64,000 nucleotides of DNA from Sphingorhabdus wooponensis (lineage in GTDB: Bacteria > Pseudomonadota > Alphaproteobacteria > Sphingomonadales > Sphingomonadaceae), in contig NZ_RWJI01000002.1 in NCBI RefSeq assembly GCF_003933235.1, forward strand, positions 310,001 through 374,000, in the 5' to 3' direction. The notes beneath the pieces were generated by a model, which saw nothing but the letters and a program-made list of their open reading frames with translations, ran no database searches and was not told the DNA's origin. Shown piece after piece: positions 34,917 through 42,878 of the stretch (the first letter of the stretch is position 1; every line of letters starts with the position of its first letter). The translations under genes were made by a program, and so were the position numbers.

Positions 34917-35819
34917 TCAGTCTCGAAGGAATGCCGCCGCTTCGGCGAGAGCCGCATCCGCTTCGGCGAGCTTGCCCATGAAGATGGGCCAGCCATGCGG
35001 CATGTCTGGCCACAGCGACAGGCGAACCGGTCGACCGAGTGCCCACGCCCGCTGCGCGAACAAGAGAGCCTGCCCGCGCAGCGTCTCAGCCGCGCTTGCC
35101 TGGATCAACGTGGGCGGCAACTGCGCCAGCACCCTGTCATCAGCCAAGATCGGACTGATCGCAGGATCGCCGGGATGGCGCGCAGGCGCATAGAGCTGCG
35201 CGACAAAGTCCATACCCTCGCCCATGACAGCTGGATCGTCGGGTTCACCGACGAAGCCGCCTGAAATCGGTGTAACTCCCAGAAACGGGCTGATCAACAG
35301 CAGCCGGTCGGGAGGTGTTGTGCCGCCGGCTGGATAGAGGCCGAGCGCAATCGCAGCAGCGAGATTGCCACCAGCCGAATCGCCAGCAAGTGCCAAGCGC
35401 TGGCACGATCTGGCTCCGTCAGGCCCGTTCGCTGTCGCAAAGGCCAGCGCTTCCGCGCAATCGGCCAGCCCTGCGGGGAAGCAGTGTTCTGGGGCTAGTC
35501 GGTAATCCGGCACAAGAACCGCAAGCCCACTGAGGGCAGCCAGTTCGGCAGCGATCGCCCGGTGAGTGTTCAGCGATCCGGCAACCCACGCCCCACCGTG
35601 GTAATAGACGACGCGCCGTTCCCCCGCATCAGGCGGCACCAACCACTCCGCTGCCATCGCCCCGATCTGGACTGGGACGACCCGGCAGGCTTCAAGCCCT
35701 GCTCCGGTGCATCCCATACCGTAGCCTTCCACCTTTGCGCGGATGGCGGATATGGGATCCATGCTCCCGTCCGGCTCGCGTCGAAGATGCGCAAAAACTT
35801 CGGCAAGTTCGCTGCGCAT
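34917..35819 (-). CDS. Alpha/beta hydrolase, HSL-type esterase
   Basis: 300 residues. Oxyanion-hole motif HGGAW (74-78), nucleophile GDSAGG (Ser148), an acidic residue in the DD region, and the catalytic His in DMPHGW near the C-terminus. Typical of hormone-sensitive-lipase esterases acting on short acyl or aryl esters. Four bases after the TonB receptor stop and preceded by GGAGG, so one operon with it. Composition is more GC-rich than the copper genes. It probably cleaves an ester taken up by the receptor. Confidence 0.88.
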   Translation of the reverse strand: MRSELAEVFAHLRREPDGSMDPISAIRAKVEGYGMGCTGAGLEACRVVPVQIGAMAAEWLVPPDAGERRVVYYHGGAWVAGSLNTHRAIAAELAALSGLAVLVPDYRLAPEHCFPAGLADCAEALAFATANGPDGARSCQRLALAGDSAGGNLAAAIALGLYPAGGTTPPDRLLLISPFLGVTPISGGFVGEPDDPAVMGEGMDFVAQLYAPARHPGDPAISPILADDRVLAQLPPTLIQASAAETLRGQALLFAQRAWALGRPVRLSLWPDMPHGWPIFMGKLAEADAALAEAAAFLRD

Positions 35820-35823
35820 AGGA

Positions 35824-38001
35824 TCAAAACCTCCGCTCTAGGCCAATGCCAAAGTGGCGAGGCGGCTCGAGTGAGGCCACCCGAACAGAACCCAGCAGAG
35901 GCGCAACCGCTGCGAGTGAAGACAGCACCTTGTGGTCGGTGAGATTGCGGGCGAAGACGTTGACCGTCCAGCGATTATCCGCGCTGGTCCAGGCCGCGCC
36001 TAAATCGAAGCGGGCAAAACCGCCCTGCCGCGCATCAGCTGTGTTGAACTCAGTGAAGAAATACTCGGAACGCCACTGCATTGCGCCACCAAAGTCGAGC
36101 CGGCTGCCGCCGGCCAGATCCGCGCGGTATTGCACCGAGACCGTGCCCTGCCAGCGTGACGTCAGCGGCAGTCTATTTCCTGAGACATTGAAGTCCTGAA
36201 ATCCCCGGCGTTGGTCGGTCGAGACGAAGGTGCCGAAACTTGCATCCATCCAGCTTCCCGACAAGCCGAGTGTTAGTCCGGGAGCGGGCCTGACTTTGGC
36301 TTCCAGTTCAAGTCCGTTGATCCTTGCCGAGGTGGCATTGGCAATGATCTGACTGATGGGGCCGATCCGCACGATCTGAAGGTCGCTGTAGTCCGAGGTG
36401 TAGCCAGTGAGATTGAGCGTCCAGCCTGCGCCAGAAAGCCGCGCCCCGGCTTCAAACGTGACGTTGATCTCTGGATTGACCGCCGGGGTAAATGCCCCGA
36501 CATTAAGCGCGCCCGATTTGAACCCGCGCGCGGCCGATGCATAGAGCAGCACATTATCTGAGGGGGTGAAGTCGAGACCCGCCTTGCCGGACCATTCGCC
36601 CCAGCCATCGCTTTGTTGACCGGTGATGGGGGGAGCAAAGAAAGTCAGAAACTCGCTCGCCTGCTTTTGGTCATCGCTATAGCGCCCGCCAATCCGCAAC
36701 GCGACGGTGTCTGACAGTGCCAGCTTGCCGTCGGCATAAGCGGCCAGCGCTTCGGTCGTTACCGTGCCGCCACCAGCAAAGGTGAACGGGAAAGGGAATG
36801 TCAGCGGCAGACGCGGATCCAGAAACGCGCCGGGCAGAAATCCCTCGACAAACGTCGTGCGGGACTGACGGAAACGCAGCCATATCGCGCCTGCCAGCCA
36901 GTCGAGCTTGCCACTGTTACCTTTGAGATAGGCCTCGACGCTGCTCTGGCTGCTATCGGTGTCGAGCGAGGAGGTACTGACGGTACGCTCGGTGCCGTCC
37001 TGATCAAAACTGATGAAACGGTCCGAGCCGCGGGTGTCAGCGATCAGCACCAGTTCTGCCGCACCGATCGGCTGTTCGAGCCGCCCCGTTACCGACCACA
37101 CCTCGCGGCGGTTTATTGAACCCTGGCTCTTGAAAGAGCGAGGCGCGGCAGAGGGGCGCACGCCGAAAAGCAGCGCTGCGGGATGCGGTAATGGGTCTGG
37201 CAGGATTCTCAACGCCGGACCGGCATCGTTCTGCGTATAGCCGTTAGCGGTCAACTGCAGACGGCCTTCGCCGAGCGGCACTGCGACCTGCAGGCGACCG
37301 GCGAAGCTTTCCTCCGCATCGCCGCGCTCGGGTGCGCCAGGCGTACCGGCGAGTTCGTTTCGGGTGTAGCCTGAAAGTTTGCGATACTGTGCGCTAGCCC
37401 GCGCAGTGATTCCGCCGAAGAGCGGTCCGGACAATACACCGTCGCCCTGAACCCGGCCATAATCGCCAAGCTGCAAGCCGATGCGACCCTCGAGACTTTC
37501 GCTCGGCGCGGCGGAAACAAGGTTTACCGCCCCGCCGGTGGCGTTACGCCCATAGAGCGCTCCCTGCGGCCCACGCAGCACCTCGATCCGCTCAAGATCG
37601 AGAAAGGCAACGCCGGTCGCTTCCTGGTCTGACAGGTATACCCCATCGGCATAGGTCGCCACACCTGGGTCTCCGCCGGGTGCAAAGAAGTTGTTGCCTA
37701 CCCCACGAATAAAGATTTGGGTGATGCCGAAGCTCTGCGCGAAGCTGAGACTGGGTACCTTCTGGGCGAGTTCGGTCAGCCCCTGATTGCCTCCCTGCCG
37801 AAGGCTATCACCGTCCAGCACTGAAAGCGCGAGCGGGGTGTCCTGGATGCTACTGCTGCGTCGCTCGGCCGTGACAAGGATCTCGTCTGGTTCGGCAGAG
37901 CCGACAGAGGCAGCGCCTGAGCGATCCTGAGCTAACGCACCTGATGCCGCGACTAGCGAAAGCAGTGATCCCGCGCTCCCGAGAAATAGTTTACCTCTCA
38001 T
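35824..38001 (-). CDS. TonB-dependent outer-membrane receptor
   Basis: 725 residues. Signal peptide to about ALAQ (25), TonB box DEILVTAERR, plug with IEVLRGPQGALYGRNATGGAVNLVSA, barrel ending GIGLERRF. It is shorter than the cassette B receptor and differs in codon use (more GC). Transcribed leftwards with the esterase gene and diverges from an AraC-type regulator. Likely imports an ester or aromatic compound; ligand unknown. Confidence 0.92.
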   Translation of the reverse strand: MRGKLFLGSAGSLLSLVAASGALAQDRSGAASVGSAEPDEILVTAERRSSSIQDTPLALSVLDGDSLRQGGNQGLTELAQKVPSLSFAQSFGITQIFIRGVGNNFFAPGGDPGVATYADGVYLSDQEATGVAFLDLERIEVLRGPQGALYGRNATGGAVNLVSAAPSESLEGRIGLQLGDYGRVQGDGVLSGPLFGGITARASAQYRKLSGYTRNELAGTPGAPERGDAEESFAGRLQVAVPLGEGRLQLTANGYTQNDAGPALRILPDPLPHPAALLFGVRPSAAPRSFKSQGSINRREVWSVTGRLEQPIGAAELVLIADTRGSDRFISFDQDGTERTVSTSSLDTDSSQSSVEAYLKGNSGKLDWLAGAIWLRFRQSRTTFVEGFLPGAFLDPRLPLTFPFPFTFAGGGTVTTEALAAYADGKLALSDTVALRIGGRYSDDQKQASEFLTFFAPPITGQQSDGWGEWSGKAGLDFTPSDNVLLYASAARGFKSGALNVGAFTPAVNPEINVTFEAGARLSGAGWTLNLTGYTSDYSDLQIVRIGPISQIIANATSARINGLELEAKVRPAPGLTLGLSGSWMDASFGTFVSTDQRRGFQDFNVSGNRLPLTSRWQGTVSVQYRADLAGGSRLDFGGAMQWRSEYFFTEFNTADARQGGFARFDLGAAWTSADNRWTVNVFARNLTDHKVLSSLAAVAPLLGSVRVASLEPPRHFGIGLERRF

Positions 38002-38143
38002 TGTCGATTCTCCCCTTCTTATGTTGCGACAAGTCTAAGCTCGGCAGTTAGGGTGAAGGAAGGACAGCAGTGCACGCACCAAGCGGACAAATTAGCTCAA
38101 ATTTATCATTGATTCTGTCGGTGTTATAAACGAACGTGTCGCC

Positions 38144-39100
38144 ATGACCGCGCAGATCCCCTTTACCTTTCTCGGAACGCTGCTGGGCGACTCGAGGGCG
38201 CGGGAGATACTCGCCGCAGCCGGTCTGCCCGATCAAGACAAGCCGATCGGACATCTAGATTGCTGGCAGTTGCTGCGCAACAATATCGAACAGACCGGCG
38301 ATGAGCGGCACGAAATCTGGCCTGGTTCGGTGCCCTATGGCAGCTTCGGACTGCTACTCGCTGCGATGCGACTAGGGCACGACCTCGGCGATGGGTTGGT
38401 ACGGATGGCTTCGGCGTCGCGGATCGTTTGGCCCGATCTGCCGCTAGCGGTCCGGCGCGGGCAAGATCTGCGGTTGCAAGTACCGGGCATCGGCAGCTTC
38501 CCGGCGCAGCGGCGGCTTTATGTCGAGATGGTGATACTCGTGCTTCACACTGCTTGCTGCTGGATGGCAGGCCAGAAACTCGAACCCCGTCGCCTAATCG
38601 CACCGCGTGATAATGCACCGGGCAATGGCGCGGCGTTCGCTCTACTCGGCTGCCCCGTGATAAGGCGCGGTAGCGACATGGAGCTGGTCTACCCAGCGGA
38701 GGCCGCAAGTATGAGGATCGTCGCCGATCGCTTCGACTTGTGGCCGAATATGCTGTTTGAAACCTACCGACATATAACTGCCGAGCCGCTCGCACGGGTT
38801 AGCACTGCCGATCAGGTGCTCGATCTGCTAAGGCAGGCACCGTTCGATCAGGGCACGCTTGCCGGGATGATGGGCCTTTCAGTGCCTACTTTACGGCGCC
38901 GGCTGGCCGAGGAGGGTCACAGCTTTCGAAGCCTCCTTAGCCACGTCCGCCAGCAGCAGACGCTTACCGCTCTGAAGGCCGAGGTGGGCCTCGAGGACCT
39001 GGCGGCCAGTCTCGGCTATTCCGAAGCGCGCAGCCTGCGCCGCGCCACCCGCCGCTGGTTTGGGGCACCCCCGAGTGTGATACGCAAGTTTAAGATGTAG
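38144..39100 (+). CDS. AraC-family regulator (arabinose-binding-like N-terminal domain)
   Basis: 318 residues. Residues 1-200 form an effector domain of the Arabinose_bd_2/OruR class. The C-terminal AraC DNA-binding domain (about 225-315) has FDQGTLAGMMGLSVPTLRRRLAEEG as first HTH and LEDLAASLGYSEARSLRRATRRWFG as second. Divergent from the TonB receptor/esterase pair over a 142-bp gap, so probably their activator. GC-rich like them. Confidence 0.88.
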   Translation: MTAQIPFTFLGTLLGDSRAREILAAAGLPDQDKPIGHLDCWQLLRNNIEQTGDERHEIWPGSVPYGSFGLLLAAMRLGHDLGDGLVRMASASRIVWPDLPLAVRRGQDLRLQVPGIGSFPAQRRLYVEMVILVLHTACCWMAGQKLEPRRLIAPRDNAPGNGAAFALLGCPVIRRGSDMELVYPAEAASMRIVADRFDLWPNMLFETYRHITAEPLARVSTADQVLDLLRQAPFDQGTLAGMMGLSVPTLRRRLAEEGHSFRSLLSHVRQQQTLTALKAEVGLEDLAASLGYSEARSLRRATRRWFGAPPSVIRKFKM

Positions 39101-39359
39101 GCACCTTTTGTCGCGGTAACCTAAAGGATACGCCGAACATTGAGCAGACTCAGAGTTGACTTAATTTTTTCGATTGCAAGGTAAATACATTCCGCCACCT
39201 CCCTTTCTGGTACGCTTTTACACAGTCGCGGCAATCGGCGCACCCTGAATGAAAGGCGGCTCTGAGTAAGCTGAACCGGAGCAGTAAACGGTGGCATTGA
39301 TAGCGGGAACAGCCGAGCGTTCAGACCGACCTAAACGGCAGCTATTGATCGATCCCCGC
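39101..39359. other. Gap between AraC gene and module copy 4
   Basis: About 260 bp without a supported gene. The part around 39315-39355 resembles the bases before repeat R2 copy 2 (about 16990-17030), suggesting a degraded R2-type element. Otherwise nothing recognisable. Confidence 0.4.
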
Positions 39360-39771
39360 ACAGAAGCAAACAGCCAGCTCCCGGCCCAGAATCTGCCATG
39401 ACATCTGATCAAGTACGAGAGCCGATTAGGCTTTTCGCCAAAATAGACTGTTCCAAATGGAACGCTGGCGAACGGTGTTCGAGGCCAACGGCTCCTCCCC
39501 GGCAAATCGGACTTTTGTGGCGTTTGGGATTGGCGGACCAGTCCCAAAGCGTTACGGATGATCGTCGCTCATCCGTTTTTAGGAGCGAGCTGAACACAAA
39601 GATGAGCGCAGTGGCAATCGCGCAAACCGACAATGCTCCATCCAAGGCCGACTTAAACACTGAATTTTCAGGATTTTTGCGCGGGCGTTCCAATCAGAAC
39701 GCTGATTAAAACGCAGGCTGCAACCCCGCTTTGGGCAGCAAAGGCCCTATCACCTAAGTCATTGAAATCAT
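39360..39771. repeat. Cassette left-end module, copy 4 (next to intact tRNA-Gly)
   Basis: About 412 bp, closing cassette C and directly downstream of the intact tRNA-Gly gene. Palindrome GTTCCAAATGGAAC at 39450-39463 (one central change, 322 bp from the core), GCGTTCCAATCAGAACGC at 39685-39702 (87 bp), hairpin plus T5 at 39554-39581. Closest to copy 2. A 94-codon minus-strand frame spans 39409-39693. Confidence 0.87.
39554..39581 (+). terminator. Hairpin plus T-run inside module copy 4
   Basis: ACGGATGA pairs with TCATCCGT around a 7-base loop, then TTTTT; it reads rightwards towards the tRNA gene. Confidence 0.65.
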
Positions 39772-39846
39772 TGGAGCGGGCGAAGGGATTCGAACCCTCG
39801 ACCCCAACCTTGGCAAGGTTGTGCTCTACCCCTGAGCTACGCCCGC
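39772..39846 (-). tRNA. tRNA-Gly (anticodon GCC), intact
   Basis: 75 nt including an encoded CCA. Acceptor GCGGGCG/CGCCCGC, D-stem GCTC/GAGC, anticodon arm CAACC-TTGCCAA-GGTTG with anticodon GCC, T-arm GAGGG-TTCGAAT-CCCTT. Its 3' 46 bases (39772-39817) are the core duplicated at 6942, 18178 and 29156, so the gene serves as attachment site and is rebuilt at the right edge of the array. Confidence 0.97.
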
Positions 39847-39853
39847 TCTGGCG

Positions 39854-39874
39854 GTCAGGTATATAAATCCTGAC
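39854..39874 (-). promoter_or_regulatory. Possible tRNA-Gly promoter element
   Basis: Just upstream of the tRNA 5' end, the inverted repeat GTCAGG-N9-CCTGAC encloses a TATATA-like -10 sequence. No convincing -35 was found. It could equally be a short hairpin between the tRNA and the next gene. Confidence 0.3.
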
Positions 39875-40022
39875 GGGTGAGGCGCGCCGTTAGCATGGGG
39901 CATATTCCCCCGCAAGCCCCAAATGCCGCCTTTTTACGAAAAGGGGGTAAAGCCTGTCTTGTGAAAGACATCGTTTTACCCACATAGGGGGTGAAACGAA
40001 TCCTGAAGAATGGAGAATGAAC

Positions 40023-40940
40023 GTGGCGACGATGGGGCTGACCACCGACGAACAGAAAGCCGTTGAGCAATTCCGGACCGACGTTGTCGCGCCGTCAATG
40101 GAGCGTTTGGTGATACTCGATTTCTGGGCCGAATGGTGCGGTCCGTGCAAGCAACTGACGCCGATATTGGAAAAGGTTGCGGCGGAATATGCCGATCGCG
40201 GTGTGGTGTTGGCCAAGGTCAATGTTGACGAGAATAAGTTTATTGCATCGCAATTTCAGGTACGGTCCATTCCGACGGTTTACGCAATCTTTCAGGGGCA
40301 GCCCGTTGCGGACCTGTCGCCGGCACGCACAGAGCCACAATTGCGGCAAATGCTCGACCAATTGTTGGAGAAACTACCGATCACGGCTGGAGATGCCGTT
40401 GCGGACCCTGCTGCAGCATTGGCGCCGCTTGTGGACGAGGCAGAGGCCCTTTTGGCACAAGACGGCGCGGAGCAAGCTTATGCCCTATTTGCCGAGGTGC
40501 TGTCAGTATTACCTGAACATCCTCCTGCCTTATCTGGGCTGATCCGTGCATTGACCATATTGGGGCGTCAAGATGAAGCGCAGGCTATTTTTGATAGCCT
40601 AAGCGACGAACTCCGCGCCGAACCAGCGCTGGAAAAGGCGGGATCGGTATTGAGCATTGCCGCCGCGGCCGTTCCGCCGGAAGAATTGGCGGGGTTGAAA
40701 TCCGCCGTTGCCGCATCGCCCGATGACCATGCTTTGCGCCTTGAACTTGCCAACGCCCTCATGGCAGCGGGCGACCGCGATGGTGCCGCCAAAGCCTTGT
40801 TGCATATCATCGCGGCGGACCGCGAATGGAATGACGGCGCCGCCAAGGCACGGCTGCTCGAAATATTTTCTTTAATTGGATTGGAAGACCCATGGGTAGC
40901 AGCGACACGCCGAAAACTGTCAGCGATCCTGTTCGGATGA
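40023..40940 (+). CDS. ybbN: YbbN/CnoX-type co-chaperone: thioredoxin plus TPR domain
   Basis: 305 residues. Thioredoxin domain with an intact active site FWAEWCGPCKQ (Cys39/Cys42), then a C-terminal TPR region (about 130-305) with A-Y-A-L-F-A-E-V-L repeats. The family protects proteins against oxidative unfolding and passes them to chaperonins. GTG 40023 is preferred because GGAG lies 7 bases upstream and the protein then begins MATMGL as family members do; ATG 40017 has no room for a ribosome site. Confidence 0.88.
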   Translation: MATMGLTTDEQKAVEQFRTDVVAPSMERLVILDFWAEWCGPCKQLTPILEKVAAEYADRGVVLAKVNVDENKFIASQFQVRSIPTVYAIFQGQPVADLSPARTEPQLRQMLDQLLEKLPITAGDAVADPAAALAPLVDEAEALLAQDGAEQAYALFAEVLSVLPEHPPALSGLIRALTILGRQDEAQAIFDSLSDELRAEPALEKAGSVLSIAAAAVPPEELAGLKSAVAASPDDHALRLELANALMAAGDRDGAAKALLHIIAADREWNDGAAKARLLEIFSLIGLEDPWVAATRRKLSAILFG

Positions 40941-41554
40941 CAAATCAACGGATTTCGATTTTTCCGCTCACCGGCGCGATTATTTTCCCGAGCATGCAGC
41001 TTCCACTGCATATTTTTGAGCCGCGCTATCGCGATTTGGTCAGCGATTCGCTGGCCCGTGACCGGAAGATTGGCATGATCCAACCCAAGGGGCAGGGTAA
41101 CCAGCCAGCCTTATTCAACGTGGGCTGCCTTGCGCGCATTCACGATGTGGAGGCGCTGGACGACGGGCGGTACAATATTATCCTTGAAGGCGTGCAGCGC
41201 TTTTCCGTGATCAATGAACTTGATGTCACCACAAGCTTTCGTCAAGTTGAGGCAGAATTGTGGAATGAAGATGAAATGGACGAAACTCTCTCGCTCGCGG
41301 AACGGGCGTCCATGGAAATAGAATCACGCCGCTTTGCCGAATCGCAAGGGTATAGCGTTGATTGGGCCGCCGTTTCACAACTCGACGATTATTCTTTAGT
41401 CAACGCCATTGCCCAAATTGCACCCTTTGATTTTGCCGCAAAGCAAGCCCTGTTAGAAGCACGCGGGCTGTCCGACCGCGCCGAAACTATTGTGCAGTTA
41501 ATGCAGTTTTTCGGACGCCATGACGGTCGCGACGACCGCGTAACGCTGCAATAA
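40937..41554 (+). CDS. LON substrate-binding (PUA-like) domain protein
   Basis: 205 residues from the ATG that overlaps the previous stop (ATGA); an upstream ATG at 40892, preceded by GGAAG, would add 15 residues. The N-terminal domain (ISIFPLTGAIIFPSMQLPLHIFEPRYRDLV) matches the Lon N-domain, but there is no ATPase or protease part. Such single-domain proteins are common next to YbbN in Alphaproteobacteria. Role uncertain, perhaps peptide binding or quality control. Confidence 0.85.
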   Translation: MTNQRISIFPLTGAIIFPSMQLPLHIFEPRYRDLVSDSLARDRKIGMIQPKGQGNQPALFNVGCLARIHDVEALDDGRYNIILEGVQRFSVINELDVTTSFRQVEAELWNEDEMDETLSLAERASMEIESRRFAESQGYSVDWAAVSQLDDYSLVNAIAQIAPFDFAAKQALLEARGLSDRAETIVQLMQFFGRHDGRDDRVTLQ

Positions 41555-41567
41555 TTAGGGTCAGGAC

Positions 41568-42194
41568 CTAGGCTAAAAAGCTCGCCCGCAGGCCGTCGAT
41601 GACAAATTGCGCGGCCAATGCAGCGAGCAACACACCCAATAGCCGCGTGATAACAGCCTCGGCATTGGCGCCCAGAACGCGCATGATAGGGCCCGCGGCG
41701 AGTAGTGCCAAAAGCGTCAGGACAAGCACGGTCCCCAATGCCGCCAAAATGACACCCGCGCGATCAATGCCGGTATTTTGCGACATCAACAGCATGACAG
41801 AGGCGATGGACCCTGGCCCTGCGATCATCGGCATGGCCATAGGGAAGACGGACACGTCCTCAATTTCGGGCGTGTCGATGATTTTCTGCGCGCGCTCTTC
41901 GCGTCGTTCAGTGCGCTTTTCAAAAACCATATCGATGGCAATCAGGAACAACATGATACCACCTGCGATTCGGAAGCTGTTCAATTCAATATGCAGCGCG
42001 CTCAGTAATTGTTCGCCGAACAATGCAAAGACCAGCAAGATGCCCGATGCGACCAAGACGGCGCGCAACGCCATATTGCGTCGCTGGGCCGCATTGGCAC
42101 CCTTGGTTAAGCTCGCGTAAATTGGTGCGCAGCCCGGCGGATCAATCACGACGAAAAAGGTGATGAAGGCCGAAAGAAAAAGTTCAATCATCAT
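41568..42194 (-). CDS. MarC-family membrane protein
   Basis: 208 residues, six hydrophobic segments. Family features: FFVVIDPPGCAPIYASLTKGA at the N-terminus and PMAMPMIAGPGSIASVMLL in the middle. MarC proteins are NAAT-type membrane proteins of uncertain transport function. Its start overlaps the stop of the upstream lipoprotein gene, and it converges on the LON-domain gene. Confidence 0.88.
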   Translation of the reverse strand: MMIELFLSAFITFFVVIDPPGCAPIYASLTKGANAAQRRNMALRAVLVASGILLVFALFGEQLLSALHIELNSFRIAGGIMLFLIAIDMVFEKRTERREERAQKIIDTPEIEDVSVFPMAMPMIAGPGSIASVMLLMSQNTGIDRAGVILAALGTVLVLTLLALLAAGPIMRVLGANAEAVITRLLGVLLAALAAQFVIDGLRASFLA

Positions 42195-42874
42195 TGCGGC
42201 GCGACCTCATCCATGATGACGGTCTCACTTACCGTGCCATTCCATAATTTGATTTCGACTGTACGCGCGCCATTGGGCTGAACGGCATAAGAATAGATCA
42301 ACGATTGGTCAGCTGCATAGCCAGCCTTTTCGATTATGCCGTCAGATGGGATAGCAGTTGGTGCAGGTGCTTGCCCTTTGCAACTGGCGACCTTTGTTTC
42401 AATCATCTCTTTCGGCGCTCGTGGCACGGTCAGGATGTCATGATGGTGCAGTACCCATTTCCATGTGCCATCACCGCGCGCATTTTTCTCTACAAACTGC
42501 CAGACGGTGGTGAAATAGCCGAATGTGCCATCTGGTCTCTCCCACGCGCCCGTCGTGACACCTGTTTTGCCATCGCAGGACATAAGCGCTTTATGTGGTT
42601 GCCACTTAAGCGGCGCGGTCGGGTCTGCCTTGCCCTTCAGCCATTCCAATGCAAGCGTCGGTTGCGGCGCGAACATTACTGCGTCCTTGGCAGCAGTTTC
42701 ACGGAATGCAGTCCATTGCCCCTTTTGTTGGGCAAACTGATTAAAGCCAATATCTGCCGCAATAATCGCACTTGGGTTGGCGATTCTGGGCTGAAACTCA
42801 TAAAATTGGCGACTTGGCGATGCCGCACAAGCCGACAACGCCACTGCAGCAAGAAGGGTAGGAAATGCTTTCAT
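42191..42874 (-). CDS. Putative lipoprotein, DUF4440/SnoaL-like
   Basis: 227 residues from the ATG at 42874 (the frame is open to 42952, but the lipoprotein signal fixes the start). Signal peptide with lipobox ALSAC. The rest resembles NTF2-fold proteins (GFNQFAQQKGQWTAFRETAAKDAVMF, then WQFVEKNARGDGTWKWVLHHHDIL). No catalytic residues assigned. It is coupled to marC (4-bp overlap) and follows folD by 4 bases. Confidence 0.72.
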   Translation of the reverse strand: MKAFPTLLAAVALSACAASPSRQFYEFQPRIANPSAIIAADIGFNQFAQQKGQWTAFRETAAKDAVMFAPQPTLALEWLKGKADPTAPLKWQPHKALMSCDGKTGVTTGAWERPDGTFGYFTTVWQFVEKNARGDGTWKWVLHHHDILTVPRAPKEMIETKVASCKGQAPAPTAIPSDGIIEKAGYAADQSLIYSYAVQPNGARTVEIKLWNGTVSETVIMDEVAPQ

Positions 42875-42878
42875 CACC

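Larger units (their letters stand above)
29202..39817. mobile_element. Cassette C (10,616 bp): copper resistance plus esterase/TonB/AraC cargo
   Basis: The unit between the truncated core at 29156 and the core inside the intact tRNA-Gly. If each integration rebuilds the tRNA gene, this unit, next to the intact gene, is the latest arrival. Cargo: csoR diverging from copA-copB-copC-copD and a SnoaL-like gene, then a visibly GC-richer segment (esterase, TonB receptor, AraC regulator). No recombinase gene. Confidence 0.8.

Noticed and set aside
38163-38795. A 210-codon minus-strand frame inside the AraC gene
   Set aside because: Low-complexity Arg/Ser/Pro-rich translation, typical of the antisense frame of a GC-rich gene; the AraC protein is clear.
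1-39846. A prophage or conjugative island
   Set aside because: No capsid, terminase, portal, relaxase, type IV secretion, replication or partition gene was recognised; all genes are cargo, regulators or transporters.
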